Shown: piece after piece, positions 15,923 through 24,606 of the stretch
Layout of the letters: every line of letters starts with the position of its first letter
Numbering within the stretch: the stretch's first letter is position 1
The notes under the pieces: model-generated
Seen by the model: the letters and a program-made list of their open reading frames with translations, nothing else
Told to the model about the DNA's origin: nothing
Databases searched by the model: none
Made by a program: the position numbers and the translations under genes
Origin: Acidobacteriaceae bacterium
GTDB taxonomy: Bacteria > Acidobacteriota > Terriglobia > Terriglobales > Acidobacteriaceae
Assembly: GCA_027452125.1 (NCBI GenBank)
Contig: DAIDGZ010000095.1
Span: 1 to 32,894, forward strand
Reading direction: 5' to 3'
DNA: 32,894 nt

Positions 15923-15965
15923 ACGCTTTGCTGCTGGGGTTCCCCATAGACCAGATGGCCAGCAT
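15909..15965 (-). CDS. Possible 18-residue leader peptide overlapping the sigma gene
   Basis: On the minus strand GGATAGGAG lies four bases ahead of an ATG at 15965. The frame runs 18 codons, starts MLAIW, and ends in TGA at 15909-15911, 11 bases inside the sigma gene in another frame. This is the best ribosome site in the region, better than that of the sigma gene itself, so ribosomes finishing the leader could reinitiate at 15922. The frame also holds the perfect palindrome GGGGTTCCCC (15936-15945). Such a short frame may also be chance. Confidence 0.35.
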   Translation of the reverse strand: MLAIWSMGNPSSKAYAAI

Positions 15966-16243
15966 CAGTCTCCTATCCTCGTTAGTATATAGGGGAGTAT
16001 TAAGCCACGCGGCATGGCCACTCCGGGTTGCCGGTTTCATGCGATTGCGCAGGTTTGCACACCGTGGTGGCATGGGTGGGTTTCAGCCCGTACATCCTCC
16101 GCATTCCAATGAAAGGGGCTCGAGCCCCTGCCGGGGGCGGTGGCGTTTACATTCACTGGCGCTTGTGCGGCATTGTGCCGACACGAGGATCGGCGCTGGC
16201 TTGGGGCATGTTCCCCGTACTTTTATCCTCTGGGGGATTCGCT
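15923..16243. promoter_or_regulatory. Divergent control region, sigma factor and Omp85 operon
   Basis: About 320 bases between divergent genes. It holds the leader frame and palindrome described for the sigma gene, and an AT-rich TATACT candidate -10 on the minus strand near 15990. No matching -35 was resolved, and no promoter for the plus-strand operon could be assigned with confidence. Confidence 0.4.
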
Positions 16244-19200
16244 GTGTTGATCAGGCCGGCAGGGAAGCGTTGCAGCCACGAAAGCCTCTGGCGGCGCCGT
16301 GCCACTGCCACGGCGTTTTCTGCAGGCCTCTGTTGGTTGTTGCTGTTTCTTGCCGCGCTTGCGGGGTTTGCCCAGGCGCAGGCGGGCACAACAGAGAACT
16401 CTGCCGCACAGCTCTTTGCCTGGCAGGGGCAGCTCGTTCGCAGTATTACTTTTACCGGCGTACAACCCAACCGCCTCGATCCGCTGCCCGGTCATCTGCC
16501 GCAGCAGGCCGGCCAACCACTTAATTCCTCATCTGTAGAGCACAGCCTACGCCAGCTTTTTGCCACCGGTCTTTATGACACGCTGGAGGTTGAGGGCCGC
16601 CAAAGCACGAACGGCGTAGACCTCATCTTTCGGGGCACCCCTCGCATGTTTATTGGTGGCACCGGCGTTTACGGCGCCAAAGGCCCCACGATGAATGCCC
16701 AGCTTGATCGAGCCAGTCAGTTGACGATGGGAACTCGCTTCACCCAGTCCAAGCTGGACCGTGCCGTGGAGCAGATGCGCTTTATTTTGCGGGAGAACGG
16801 GTTCTACGAGCCCACCATCACGCATACACTTACCCCCCATCCGACCGAGCAATTGGAGGATATTTCGTTTTTAGTCAACTCCGGCCCGCAGGCACGTGTG
16901 GGGTCTATCCAAGTCAGCGGCGATTCCGGCCTGAGCGGAGCCGAGTTCCGACACTACGCCCACCTGCACACAGGGGACCACGTGGATCACGACACGGTGA
17001 ACCACGCGCTCGATGGCGTACTCAAGCACTTCCAAAAGCAGAACCGCCTGGAGGCCGAGATCAAGCTGGTTTCCGCGCAGTATGAGGCTACGGCAGACCA
17101 TGTGAACTACAGTTTTTCGGTCACGCGCGGCCCGGTGATTCGCGTGGAACTGGATGGGGCCAGCATTGAGCAGGACCAGTTGCGCCATCTGGTGCCGATC
17201 TACGAGGAAGGCTCAGTCGATGATGATCTGCTCAACGAGGGGAACCGCCGCCTGCGGGACTTCTTCCAGCGACTTGGCTACTTTGATGTGAAGGTCGAGC
17301 ATAAGCGCGAGTCCTCCAGCGCGAACGCTGTGGACATCCGCTACACCGTGTATCCAGGCCCGCGCCGCAAGGTGGAAAAGGTTTCAGTAGCGGGCAATCA
17401 CTACTTTGACTCCGGCACCTTGCTGCAACTGCTCAGCGTGCATGCGGCCGACACGCTGGACCGTCACGGGGCGTACAGCCAGGGCCTGGTGTCTGCGGAT
17501 ATCAGCGCGCTGCAGACGGTCTACCAGAACAATGGCTTTGCCAACGTAAAAATCACTCCGCAGATTGGCACTCCGGCTCCGCGCCCGGGCAAGGCGCCCA
17601 AAACCGCGCCGCTTACCGTGACGTATCACATCGATGAGGGGCCGCAGATGCGGGTGGGCAAGGTGGAGATCGAGGGGAATGACCATGTTCCAGCCAGTCA
17701 ACTCACTCCGCTGATGAATACCCAGGCTGGGCAGTTGCTTTCTCCCGCTAACCTGGCGGGCGATCGTGACGCTCTGCTTACGGCCTATCTCAGCCGAGGC
17801 TTCGACCACGTTTCCGCGGATGTTACGCAAACGCCTGGTCCGGCTGGTTCCAACACGGTCAACGTTGCCTTTCGCATCAACGAAGGCACGCAGACCTTTG
17901 TGCGTAAGGTGCTGCTGACCGGCCTGCACTATACCCGGCCCAGCACGGTGCAGTCAGCCATTACCCTGCATGCGGGCGATCCGCTGAATGAGAATGCCCT
18001 GCTCGATACCCAGCGCAATCTCTACGAGTACTCACTCTTCAATCAGGTAGATGCGGCGGTGGAGAACCCTGAGGGGCAAGCCGCCACCAAAACCGTTCTG
18101 CTACGCACCACCGAGGCGCGCCGCCTTTCGCTCACCTACGGCTTTGGCTTTGAGGCGCAGACCGGCCAGCCACAGAACAATTGCCAGGGGGCGCAGGCGG
18201 CAGGCATTCCGTGCAGCCCTTACGGCAAAACCGGCGTCAGCCCCCGTGTGCTGCTTGATGTAACGCGCAATAACCTGCTGGGCCGCGAGCAGTCCGCATC
18301 ATTGCGCGCCACATACGGCCTGCTGGAGCAGAACATTGATCTGCTTTATCAAATTCCGCACTTTGAGGGGAATCGCAACCTCGGCTTCACCTTCTCTGGC
18401 GGCTATGCCAACAGTCAGGACGTTACGACATACGTTGCGTCGCGACTGGAGGGAAGCCTGCGCTGGAATCAGAGCTTTCTTGCTCCTGGTTCCTTCCTCT
18501 CCAAAGCCAACACCTTCATCTACGAGTACAACTTCCGCCGCGTAAAGGTGGCAGCGAGCAGCCTGCAGGTGAATCCTGGCGCCATCAAGTCCCTATCGAC
18601 CGCGGTGCGGGTAGCTGGTCCGGCGTTTACCTGGATTCTCGATACCCGCGATTCTCCCATGGATGCTCATCGCGGCACTTACACGAGTTTCCAGGAGTTC
18701 CTCTCCACCGGATCGCTCGGTGCAGAGGTGCAGTTCAATCGCATTGACCTGCAGAACTCCAGCTATTACAGCTTCGATAAGGGCCGTCTGGTGATCGCAC
18801 GCAATACGCGCTACGGTCAGGAGCGTGCGTTTGGTTCAGGCTCGCAGAAGCTGATTCCGCTGCCGGAGCGCATGTACGCCGGCGGGCCCACCTCGCTGCG
18901 TGGCTTCTCCTACAATGCCGCGGGTCCCCGTGACCCGGAGACAGGCTATCCCATCGGCGGCGCCGGCGCGCTCATTAATAGTACGGAACTGCGCCTGCCT
19001 CCGCCGATGCTGCCCTGGTTTGGCGATACGCTGAGCTTTGTGCTCTTCCATGACATGGGCAATGTGTTCACCAACGCCGGCGATGCCTGGGCCAGCGCCC
19101 TGCATGTTCGGCAGCCGCACAGTGACACATGCAAGAAGCTGGCTACTGTGGGCGACTCCAGCACCTATGAGCCTTCAGGCCCTGATACCTCTACGGGCAA

Positions 19201-19414
19201 GCAGGGGCAGTGCAGCTTCAACGACTTCTCGCATGCGCTCGGCATTGGTTTGCGCTACCATACGCCGGTTGGGCCTATCCGGTTGGACTTCAGCTATAAC
19301 CTGAATCCACCTATCTTTCCGATCAACATCAACTACGGCAATCCGTCTGCTCCGCCGCAGGTGGGGCAGGCATCTCACTTCAACTTCTTCTTCAGCCTGG
19401 GGCAGACCTTCTGA
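16244..19414 (+). CDS. Omp85-family outer-membrane protein (BamA/TamA-like), about seven POTRA repeats
   Basis: Outer-membrane assembly protein of 1056 aa. The start is set at GTG 16244, with TGGGGGA six bases upstream and a good signal peptide (WRRR, then a hydrophobic stretch, cleavage near AQA); ATG codons at 16109 and 16208 are alternatives. I count seven POTRA-like repeats, beginning near residues 63, 134, 216, 298, 373, 468 and 549; each shows the beta-alpha-alpha-beta-beta pattern and most end in a strand closing with GP or GT. The 16-stranded barrel fills about 630-1056. The Omp85 signature L885-R-G-F888 is intact, and the chain ends in Phe after FNFFFSLG, the usual targeting end. E. 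coli BamA has five POTRAs and TamA three. Operon context with TamB favours a TamA-like role, though BamA function is possible. Confidence 0.92.
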   Translation: MLIRPAGKRCSHESLWRRRATATAFSAGLCWLLLFLAALAGFAQAQAGTTENSAAQLFAWQGQLVRSITFTGVQPNRLDPLPGHLPQQAGQPLNSSSVEHSLRQLFATGLYDTLEVEGRQSTNGVDLIFRGTPRMFIGGTGVYGAKGPTMNAQLDRASQLTMGTRFTQSKLDRAVEQMRFILRENGFYEPTITHTLTPHPTEQLEDISFLVNSGPQARVGSIQVSGDSGLSGAEFRHYAHLHTGDHVDHDTVNHALDGVLKHFQKQNRLEAEIKLVSAQYEATADHVNYSFSVTRGPVIRVELDGASIEQDQLRHLVPIYEEGSVDDDLLNEGNRRLRDFFQRLGYFDVKVEHKRESSSANAVDIRYTVYPGPRRKVEKVSVAGNHYFDSGTLLQLLSVHAADTLDRHGAYSQGLVSADISALQTVYQNNGFANVKITPQIGTPAPRPGKAPKTAPLTVTYHIDEGPQMRVGKVEIEGNDHVPASQLTPLMNTQAGQLLSPANLAGDRDALLTAYLSRGFDHVSADVTQTPGPAGSNTVNVAFRINEGTQTFVRKVLLTGLHYTRPSTVQSAITLHAGDPLNENALLDTQRNLYEYSLFNQVDAAVENPEGQAATKTVLLRTTEARRLSLTYGFGFEAQTGQPQNNCQGAQAAGIPCSPYGKTGVSPRVLLDVTRNNLLGREQSASLRATYGLLEQNIDLLYQIPHFEGNRNLGFTFSGGYANSQDVTTYVASRLEGSLRWNQSFLAPGSFLSKANTFIYEYNFRRVKVAASSLQVNPGAIKSLSTAVRVAGPAFTWILDTRDSPMDAHRGTYTSFQEFLSTGSLGAEVQFNRIDLQNSSYYSFDKGRLVIARNTRYGQERAFGSGSQKLIPLPERMYAGGPTSLRGFSYNAAGPRDPETGYPIGGAGALINSTELRLPPPMLPWFGDTLSFVLFHDMGNVFTNAGDAWASALHVRQPHSDTCKKLATVGDSSTYEPSGPDTSTGKQGQCSFNDFSHALGIGLRYHTPVGPIRLDFSYNLNPPIFPININYGNPSAPPQVGQASHFNFFFSLGQTF

Positions 19415-20175
19415 TGCGTGTGTCGTCTCCAGTCCGGTATTTCCTCGCGCTCGGCCTCGCATGCCTGACGATGGTTGTGCTGTGTCCTGCTGCTGCACAG
19501 GAGGCAACCACTTCTTCCGCGCCGGTTGTGCTGGACCGGGTTGTGGCAGTGGTCAATCGCCAGGTGGTGCTGTCCAGTGATCTGGACCTGGAGATGCGCC
19601 TGGCTACGCTTGACCCCGTGCCTGGCACGCGGGGGGCCGTTACCCGCCGCCGCGCCTTGCAGTTGCTCATCAGCCGCTCGCTGATTCAGCAGCAGATTCG
19701 CCAAGAAGAGATGCAGGCTTTGCGGCCTACGCAGGAGGAGGTAGATGCCCGCCTGACAGAGATGCGCAAGGATCTGCCCGCATGTGCAGGGCAGAACTGC
19801 CTCTCGGATACGGGCTGGAAGGCATTCCTGGCTGCGCGCGACCTCACTCCGCAAGAAGTGGTGATCTACCTGCGCAACCGGCTGGAGATTTTGGGATTCA
19901 TCGAGCAGCGTTTTCGGCAGGGAATCGATATTACCCCGAAGCAGATCGAGTCCTATTACACTGATACGTTTCTCGCGCAGTATCCTGCGGGCCAAACTCC
20001 ACCGCCGCTCAGCAAAGTTTCCGCGCGCATTCAGGAGATTCTGCTTCAGCAGCAGGTCAATGTACTGTTCAGCAACTGGCTTCAGAACCTGCGCAAGCAG
20101 GGCGATATCGAGGTTCTTGATCCGTCACTGGAACTGCCTGCTAGCGGCAACGGCCAGGGAGGAGGGGCGCAATGA
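19414..20175 (+). CDS. SurA N-domain periplasmic chaperone without PPIase domain
   Basis: Periplasmic protein of 253 aa with a signal peptide (cleavage near AAAQ, residue 28). Residues about 38-75 carry LDRVVAVVNRQVVLSSDLDLEM, the hallmark of the SurA/PpiD/PrsA N-terminal chaperone domain, followed by helical segments up to about 240. The parvulin rotamase domain that should follow is absent, so it should bind unfolded outer-membrane proteins without isomerase activity. Two cysteines (PACAGQNC) flank a loop and may form a disulfide. Its ATG overlaps the Omp85 stop by one base (TGATG), and its own stop overlaps tamB by four, placing the chaperone between a barrel-assembly protein and its TamB partner. 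A role handing clients to the Omp85 protein is an inference. Confidence 0.85.
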   Translation: MRVSSPVRYFLALGLACLTMVVLCPAAAQEATTSSAPVVLDRVVAVVNRQVVLSSDLDLEMRLATLDPVPGTRGAVTRRRALQLLISRSLIQQQIRQEEMQALRPTQEEVDARLTEMRKDLPACAGQNCLSDTGWKAFLAARDLTPQEVVIYLRNRLEILGFIEQRFRQGIDITPKQIESYYTDTFLAQYPAGQTPPPLSKVSARIQEILLQQQVNVLFSNWLQNLRKQGDIEVLDPSLELPASGNGQGGGAQ

Positions 20176-23100
20176 GCAGCGAACACACCTCGCTCTTCGC
20201 TGCGCCGGAGCCGCAGCCCTCTGTGCAGCCGCCGCGTCCCAGCCGGCTGCGGCGCTTCTTCCTGCGCCATTTGCCGCTGTCAATTGCGACGCTGGTGGTG
20301 TTGGTGGTGATTGCCCTGGTGGGAGCGTATTTTTTTCTGAGCTCTGTGCGCTTTGAAAACTACGTGCGCCGTCAGTTGATTGCGCAGATTGAGCGAGCCA
20401 CCGGCGGTCGCGTGGAGGTTGAGGCCTTTCACTGGCGACTGCTTACGCTGGAGGCCGAGGCCGATGGTCTGGTGATCCACGGCACGGAGGACTCTGGCGA
20501 AGCGCCTTATGCCAGCGTCCAGAATCTACGCGTGCAAGTAAGCGTGCTTAACATGATGAGCCCTCGTCTGGAACTGCGCAGTATCGACGTGGTTCGTCCG
20601 GCATTCCATCTCATTGTCTATCCAGACGGCACTACCAATCAGCCCCAGCCGCGCAAGGCTCGGAAGCCAGGCAAACCGTTTCTGGATACCTTTTTCAATC
20701 TCCGCGCCGGCCGCGTCACCGTGGAGCAGGGGATGCTGGATTACGACAACCGCTCCAGTTCCTTCGACTTTCAGAACCGTTACGTGCCGCTCGACTTTCA
20801 GGCTCGGGATGTTTCCGTGCGCATGGCCTACATGGCGGCTGCAGCGCGTCAGCCAGAGCGATATCACATCGAGGCTGGAGCCACCGATTTTGATTTGACT
20901 CGCGGGGTAAAGGATGACTTGTACCAGCCGGTGCATGGTCACCTGCAGGCTACTCTCGATTTGGAACGCAATGTGCTTTACGTGCGTACGCTGCGCCTTA
21001 CTGCCAGCAGCCGTAAAGCGAAAGATAGGGTAGTGGAGATTAGCGGAGAGCTTCGCAATTTTGCCCAGCCTGTGTGGCAGGCCCGGATAACCGGGGATCT
21101 GGACATGGCCCTACTGGATCCGCTCACTGGTTATCCCAATGCGCCGCAGGGCATCGCGCATCTCAACCTGGATGCCGCGGGCCATGATGGCGAGTTCCGA
21201 ACAGATGGCACGGTGCACATTGACGACGGAGCTTACATCGGCACCGGTGTGAATGCTACCGGCCTGCGTCTCGACTGCCATGTCCATGCGGATGCCAGCC
21301 AGCTGTCCATCACTTCGATTGTGGCCCGCCTGCGCCAGGGCGGACAGTTGGAGGGTGCAGTTCTGCTCCGTAACTGGCTGCCACCGATTCCCGCCGCGAA
21401 CCGGCTACAGCCCTCCGGTCTCTCGGCCGTGCGTGCCACAGGGAACCGCGACATCGCGCCTCGTCATCTACCGCCACCGATGATTCCTGTGGATGGCAAG
21501 GTGATCGCGCAGTTCAATGCTGTCTCGCTGGATGCACTGATGGATATGGTGGGCCAGGGGCCTTTCCAGCGCCTCGGTTTCGACACGCTACTCGACGGGC
21601 CTGCCACCGCAACATGGACCCACGGTGACACCAACACATTGGTGGTGGAAGGTTCGCTCAACCTGCACCCCTCGGCACGGCCGGTTGCCGGCGAGGTTCC
21701 ACTGAATGGCGCAATTCGCGGAACGTACATGCAGCGCAACGGTTCCGTGGAGGTGCAGAATCTGGCGCTGCATATGCCGGGCAGTCAGTTCACTGCGAAC
21801 GGCCATCTCGGTGCGTATCCTCTCGATAGCCCGTCGGCGCTCAATGTGGAATTTCACTCGCACAATCTGGCGGAGTTCGATGCTGTTCTGCGTGATCTAG
21901 GACTAAAGCACAATGGCAAGGCCGGCGCAGCAGCACTACCTGTCGCCCTGACCGGTCAAGCGGACTTTCAGGGTACGTGGGGTGGTTCGCTGGTCAATCC
22001 CCACATTGCGGGAAACCTTGATGCCACGCAGGTCGCGCTGGAACTGCCCGCTACCAGTAAGGATCCGTCGGCGCCACCGCGCATCCTCCAGATGGATTCA
22101 GTGCAGGCAGAGGGTAGTTACTCCGCCGCGCGTATTGCCATTGATCACGCGCTACTGCAGCGCGGCTCCAGCAGCCTCGCGCTCAGCGGTACGCTGCAAG
22201 CGGCGACAGGTGCGCAGGGCCATGCCTCTGCCTTCGATGCCAACTCCGCGTTGCAGGCGCATCTTACGGCCAACTCAATCCGCCTCGATATGCTGCGGCC
22301 CTTTCTTGGCACGAGCCTGCCTGTTACAGGCATGGCCAGCGCCCAACTCCAGATCAATGGGCAGCTAGGTGAGCCGGACGGCTCTGGTACAGTCGATGTA
22401 CGCGATGGCAGCCTCGAAGGGCAACCCTTCAGCAATCTCCAAGCACAGGGCACGCTGGCGGCAAAGCAACTCACCGTATCCTCAGCCAGCGTTACTACTG
22501 CTGGCGGCACAGCGACTGCCACTGGCAGTTACGACATGCAGACCCGCCATTTCACCATCAATGCCGCAGGCAAGGCGCTAGATCTGGCACAGGTGGCGCA
22601 ATTGAAGGGCAATCAGTTGACGCCAGCCGGAACTCTCGCTTTCCTGCTACAGGGAACTGGCACTCTGACCGATCCACGTGTACAGACGCACGCCACGCTC
22701 AGCAGTCTGGTGCTTGGCGGCCAGTCTCTGGGTACGCTCAGCCTCAACGCGCACACCGCCAACGGCGCGGCCTTCTACGACGCCGCTACACGCCTCGATG
22801 GCGCAACACTTCACGTTCACGGCCAAACCACGCTGCAGCAGGACTACACCACGCAGGCGCGGCTGGACTTCTCTAAATTCGACATTGGCACGCTTCTCAA
22901 GCTCGCTCGCGTACAGAGCCTCGACGCTCAGTCGGCGCTTGCCGGTACGATCACGGTTCAGGGGCCACTGGCGCATCCCGCTCAACTTCATGGCGAAGCG
23001 ACATTGCATGAGCTCGCTGTAACCGTCGAAGGGGTCCATCTTAAGAGTGCTGCTGGACTTCACGCGACGCTGGCCGATGGTCGCATTCATCTTGACCCGC

Positions 23101-24443
23101 TTCACGTCACCGGCGAAGACACGGATCTGCACGCCGAGGGTAGCTTGCTGCTTACCGGCCAGCGCCAGTTGGATTTGGCCACTGCCGGCTCGATCAACCT
23201 GAAGCTTGCCGAGACACTCGATCCCGATCTAACTGCAGCTGGTCTAGCTACGTTCCAGGTAGAAGCGCATGGTCCGCTGGTCCATCCCGGCTTCCAGGGC
23301 CGCATCGACCTGCAGAATGGCTCGCTCTCGCTAGGGGACATTCCCAACGGACTGAGCCAACTGCACGGTACGTTGGTGTTCAACCAAAATAGGCTTGAAG
23401 TGCAGAGTCTCACGGCCATGAGCGGCGGCGGCCTGCTTAGCGTGGGTGGTTCGCTGGCCTACCAGCACGGCATCTACGCCAGTCTTTCCGTTACAGGTAA
23501 GGGTATCCGCATCCGTTATCCGCAGGGAGTCAGCTCGCTTGCCGACGCCTCGCTCCAGTTGCAGGGACCGGAGAAGAATCTCCAACTCAGCGGTAATATT
23601 CTCATCACGCGCTTTTCGATCAGCCCTGATCTGGATATCGCTGCTCTGGCAGCGCAGGCCAATGCCGTGCCTACCGTCGCCGCGGCCGACGCGCCCTCCA
23701 ACCACATTCGCCTCGACGTACGCATCCAGTCTTCGCCACAGTTGAACTTCCAGAATGCCTTTGCCAAGTTGGCTGGTGATGTGGATCTTCACGTCCGCGG
23801 CACCGTAGCCAATCCCTCTCTGCTGGGCAGCATCTCTGTCACCGAGGGCAGTGCGATGATTGCCGGGACGCATTATGAACTACAGCGCGGCGATATTACC
23901 TTCACCAATCCTGTGCGCATCGAACCCAGCATCGACCTAAGCGCCACTGCACGCGTTCAGGATTACGACATCACTTTGGGCATCCACGGCACAGCTGCCA
24001 AGCCCACAGTGACCTACCGCAGCGATCCGCCACTGCCGGAGGCAGACGTTGTTGGCCTGCTGGCCCTGGGGCACACTGGCGACCAGCAGCGCCTGTATAC
24101 CCAGCAGCAGGAGCAGTCCCTCACCAACCCCGCCACCGATGCGCTGCTGGGCGGCGCGCTCAACGCTACCGTGAGCAGCCGCGTGCAAAAGCTTTTTGGC
24201 GCTGGCTCGGTTAAGGTCGATCCCAACTATCTTGGCGCTTTTGGCAACTCCACCTCGCGCATAACGGTAGAGGAGCAGGTGGGCCGCAATGTCACCCTCA
24301 CCTATGCCACTAATGTGAACACGACCGGCCAGCAGCTTTTACAGGCAGAGATCGCCATCAACCGCCATGTCTCCGTGCTCATTGCGCGCGATGAGTCGGG
24401 CGTTTTTTCCATGGTCATCAAAGCTACGCGTCGTTATCGATAA
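20172..24443 (+). CDS. tamB: Translocation and assembly module protein TamB (DUF490)
   Basis: Inner-membrane-anchored periplasmic protein of 1423 aa, an AsmA-like bridge protein. It starts with a Pro-rich cytoplasmic tail, a basic RLRRFFLRH anchor flank and one transmembrane helix (about 35-57), then FENYVRRQLIAQIERATGGRVEVE, as in AsmA-like openings. The bulk is a long array of beta-strand repeats that should form a hydrophobic groove spanning the periplasm. The C-terminal TamB domain has LPEADVVGLLALGHTG near residue 1290 and a final RDESGVFSMVIKATRRY strand. In E. coli TamB works with the Omp85 protein TamA and is also tied to phospholipid transport. The ATGA overlap with the SurA-like gene supports coupled synthesis. 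Length is typical to slightly long for the family. Confidence 0.95.
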   Translation: MSSEHTSLFAAPEPQPSVQPPRPSRLRRFFLRHLPLSIATLVVLVVIALVGAYFFLSSVRFENYVRRQLIAQIERATGGRVEVEAFHWRLLTLEAEADGLVIHGTEDSGEAPYASVQNLRVQVSVLNMMSPRLELRSIDVVRPAFHLIVYPDGTTNQPQPRKARKPGKPFLDTFFNLRAGRVTVEQGMLDYDNRSSSFDFQNRYVPLDFQARDVSVRMAYMAAAARQPERYHIEAGATDFDLTRGVKDDLYQPVHGHLQATLDLERNVLYVRTLRLTASSRKAKDRVVEISGELRNFAQPVWQARITGDLDMALLDPLTGYPNAPQGIAHLNLDAAGHDGEFRTDGTVHIDDGAYIGTGVNATGLRLDCHVHADASQLSITSIVARLRQGGQLEGAVLLRNWLPPIPAANRLQPSGLSAVRATGNRDIAPRHLPPPMIPVDGKVIAQFNAVSLDALMDMVGQGPFQRLGFDTLLDGPATATWTHGDTNTLVVEGSLNLHPSARPVAGEVPLNGAIRGTYMQRNGSVEVQNLALHMPGSQFTANGHLGAYPLDSPSALNVEFHSHNLAEFDAVLRDLGLKHNGKAGAAALPVALTGQADFQGTWGGSLVNPHIAGNLDATQVALELPATSKDPSAPPRILQMDSVQAEGSYSAARIAIDHALLQRGSSSLALSGTLQAATGAQGHASAFDANSALQAHLTANSIRLDMLRPFLGTSLPVTGMASAQLQINGQLGEPDGSGTVDVRDGSLEGQPFSNLQAQGTLAAKQLTVSSASVTTAGGTATATGSYDMQTRHFTINAAGKALDLAQVAQLKGNQLTPAGTLAFLLQGTGTLTDPRVQTHATLSSLVLGGQSLGTLSLNAHTANGAAFYDAATRLDGATLHVHGQTTLQQDYTTQARLDFSKFDIGTLLKLARVQSLDAQSALAGTITVQGPLAHPAQLHGEATLHELAVTVEGVHLKSAAGLHATLADGRIHLDPLHVTGEDTDLHAEGSLLLTGQRQLDLATAGSINLKLAETLDPDLTAAGLATFQVEAHGPLVHPGFQGRIDLQNGSLSLGDIPNGLSQLHGTLVFNQNRLEVQSLTAMSGGGLLSVGGSLAYQHGIYASLSVTGKGIRIRYPQGVSSLADASLQLQGPEKNLQLSGNILITRFSISPDLDIAALAAQANAVPTVAAADAPSNHIRLDVRIQSSPQLNFQNAFAKLAGDVDLHVRGTVANPSLLGSISVTEGSAMIAGTHYELQRGDITFTNPVRIEPSIDLSATARVQDYDITLGIHGTAAKPTVTYRSDPPLPEADVVGLLALGHTGDQQRLYTQQQEQSLTNPATDALLGGALNATVSSRVQKLFGAGSVKVDPNYLGAFGNSTSRITVEEQVGRNVTLTYATNVNTTGQQLLQAEIAINRHVSVLIARDESGVFSMVIKATRRYR

Positions 24444-24499
24444 GGCATCAAAACGATTCAATCGTGCTGTATGCGCGCCGAATGCGCTGCCGATTTTCT

Positions 24500-24527
24500 G
24501 AAACCTTTCCTCGCAACCTGTGTCCAA
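24500..24527 (+). promoter_or_regulatory. Candidate ECF-type promoter of the BON gene
   Basis: GAAAC (24500-24504) and GTCCAA (24522-24527), separated by 17 bases, resemble ECF promoters (GGAAC-N16/17-GTC). The site lies about 80 bases ahead of the BON gene, which encodes an envelope protein. A chance match is possible. Confidence 0.35.
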
Positions 24528-24606
24528 ACAAACAGATAACGGAGCGAGCAGACGCGAAGTTACCTCTGTATGCAGGCTTTTTATTTATCACAAGGAGGAT
24601 TCCAGC

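Noticed and set aside
15936-15945. GGGGTTCCCC palindrome as an independent operator call
   Set aside because: A single 10-bp palindrome is weak evidence by itself; it is only reported as part of the sigma leader.
16028-16243. N-terminal extension of the Omp85 protein to TTG 16028
   Set aside because: The added 72 residues lack family features and precede a proper signal peptide that begins at about 16244.
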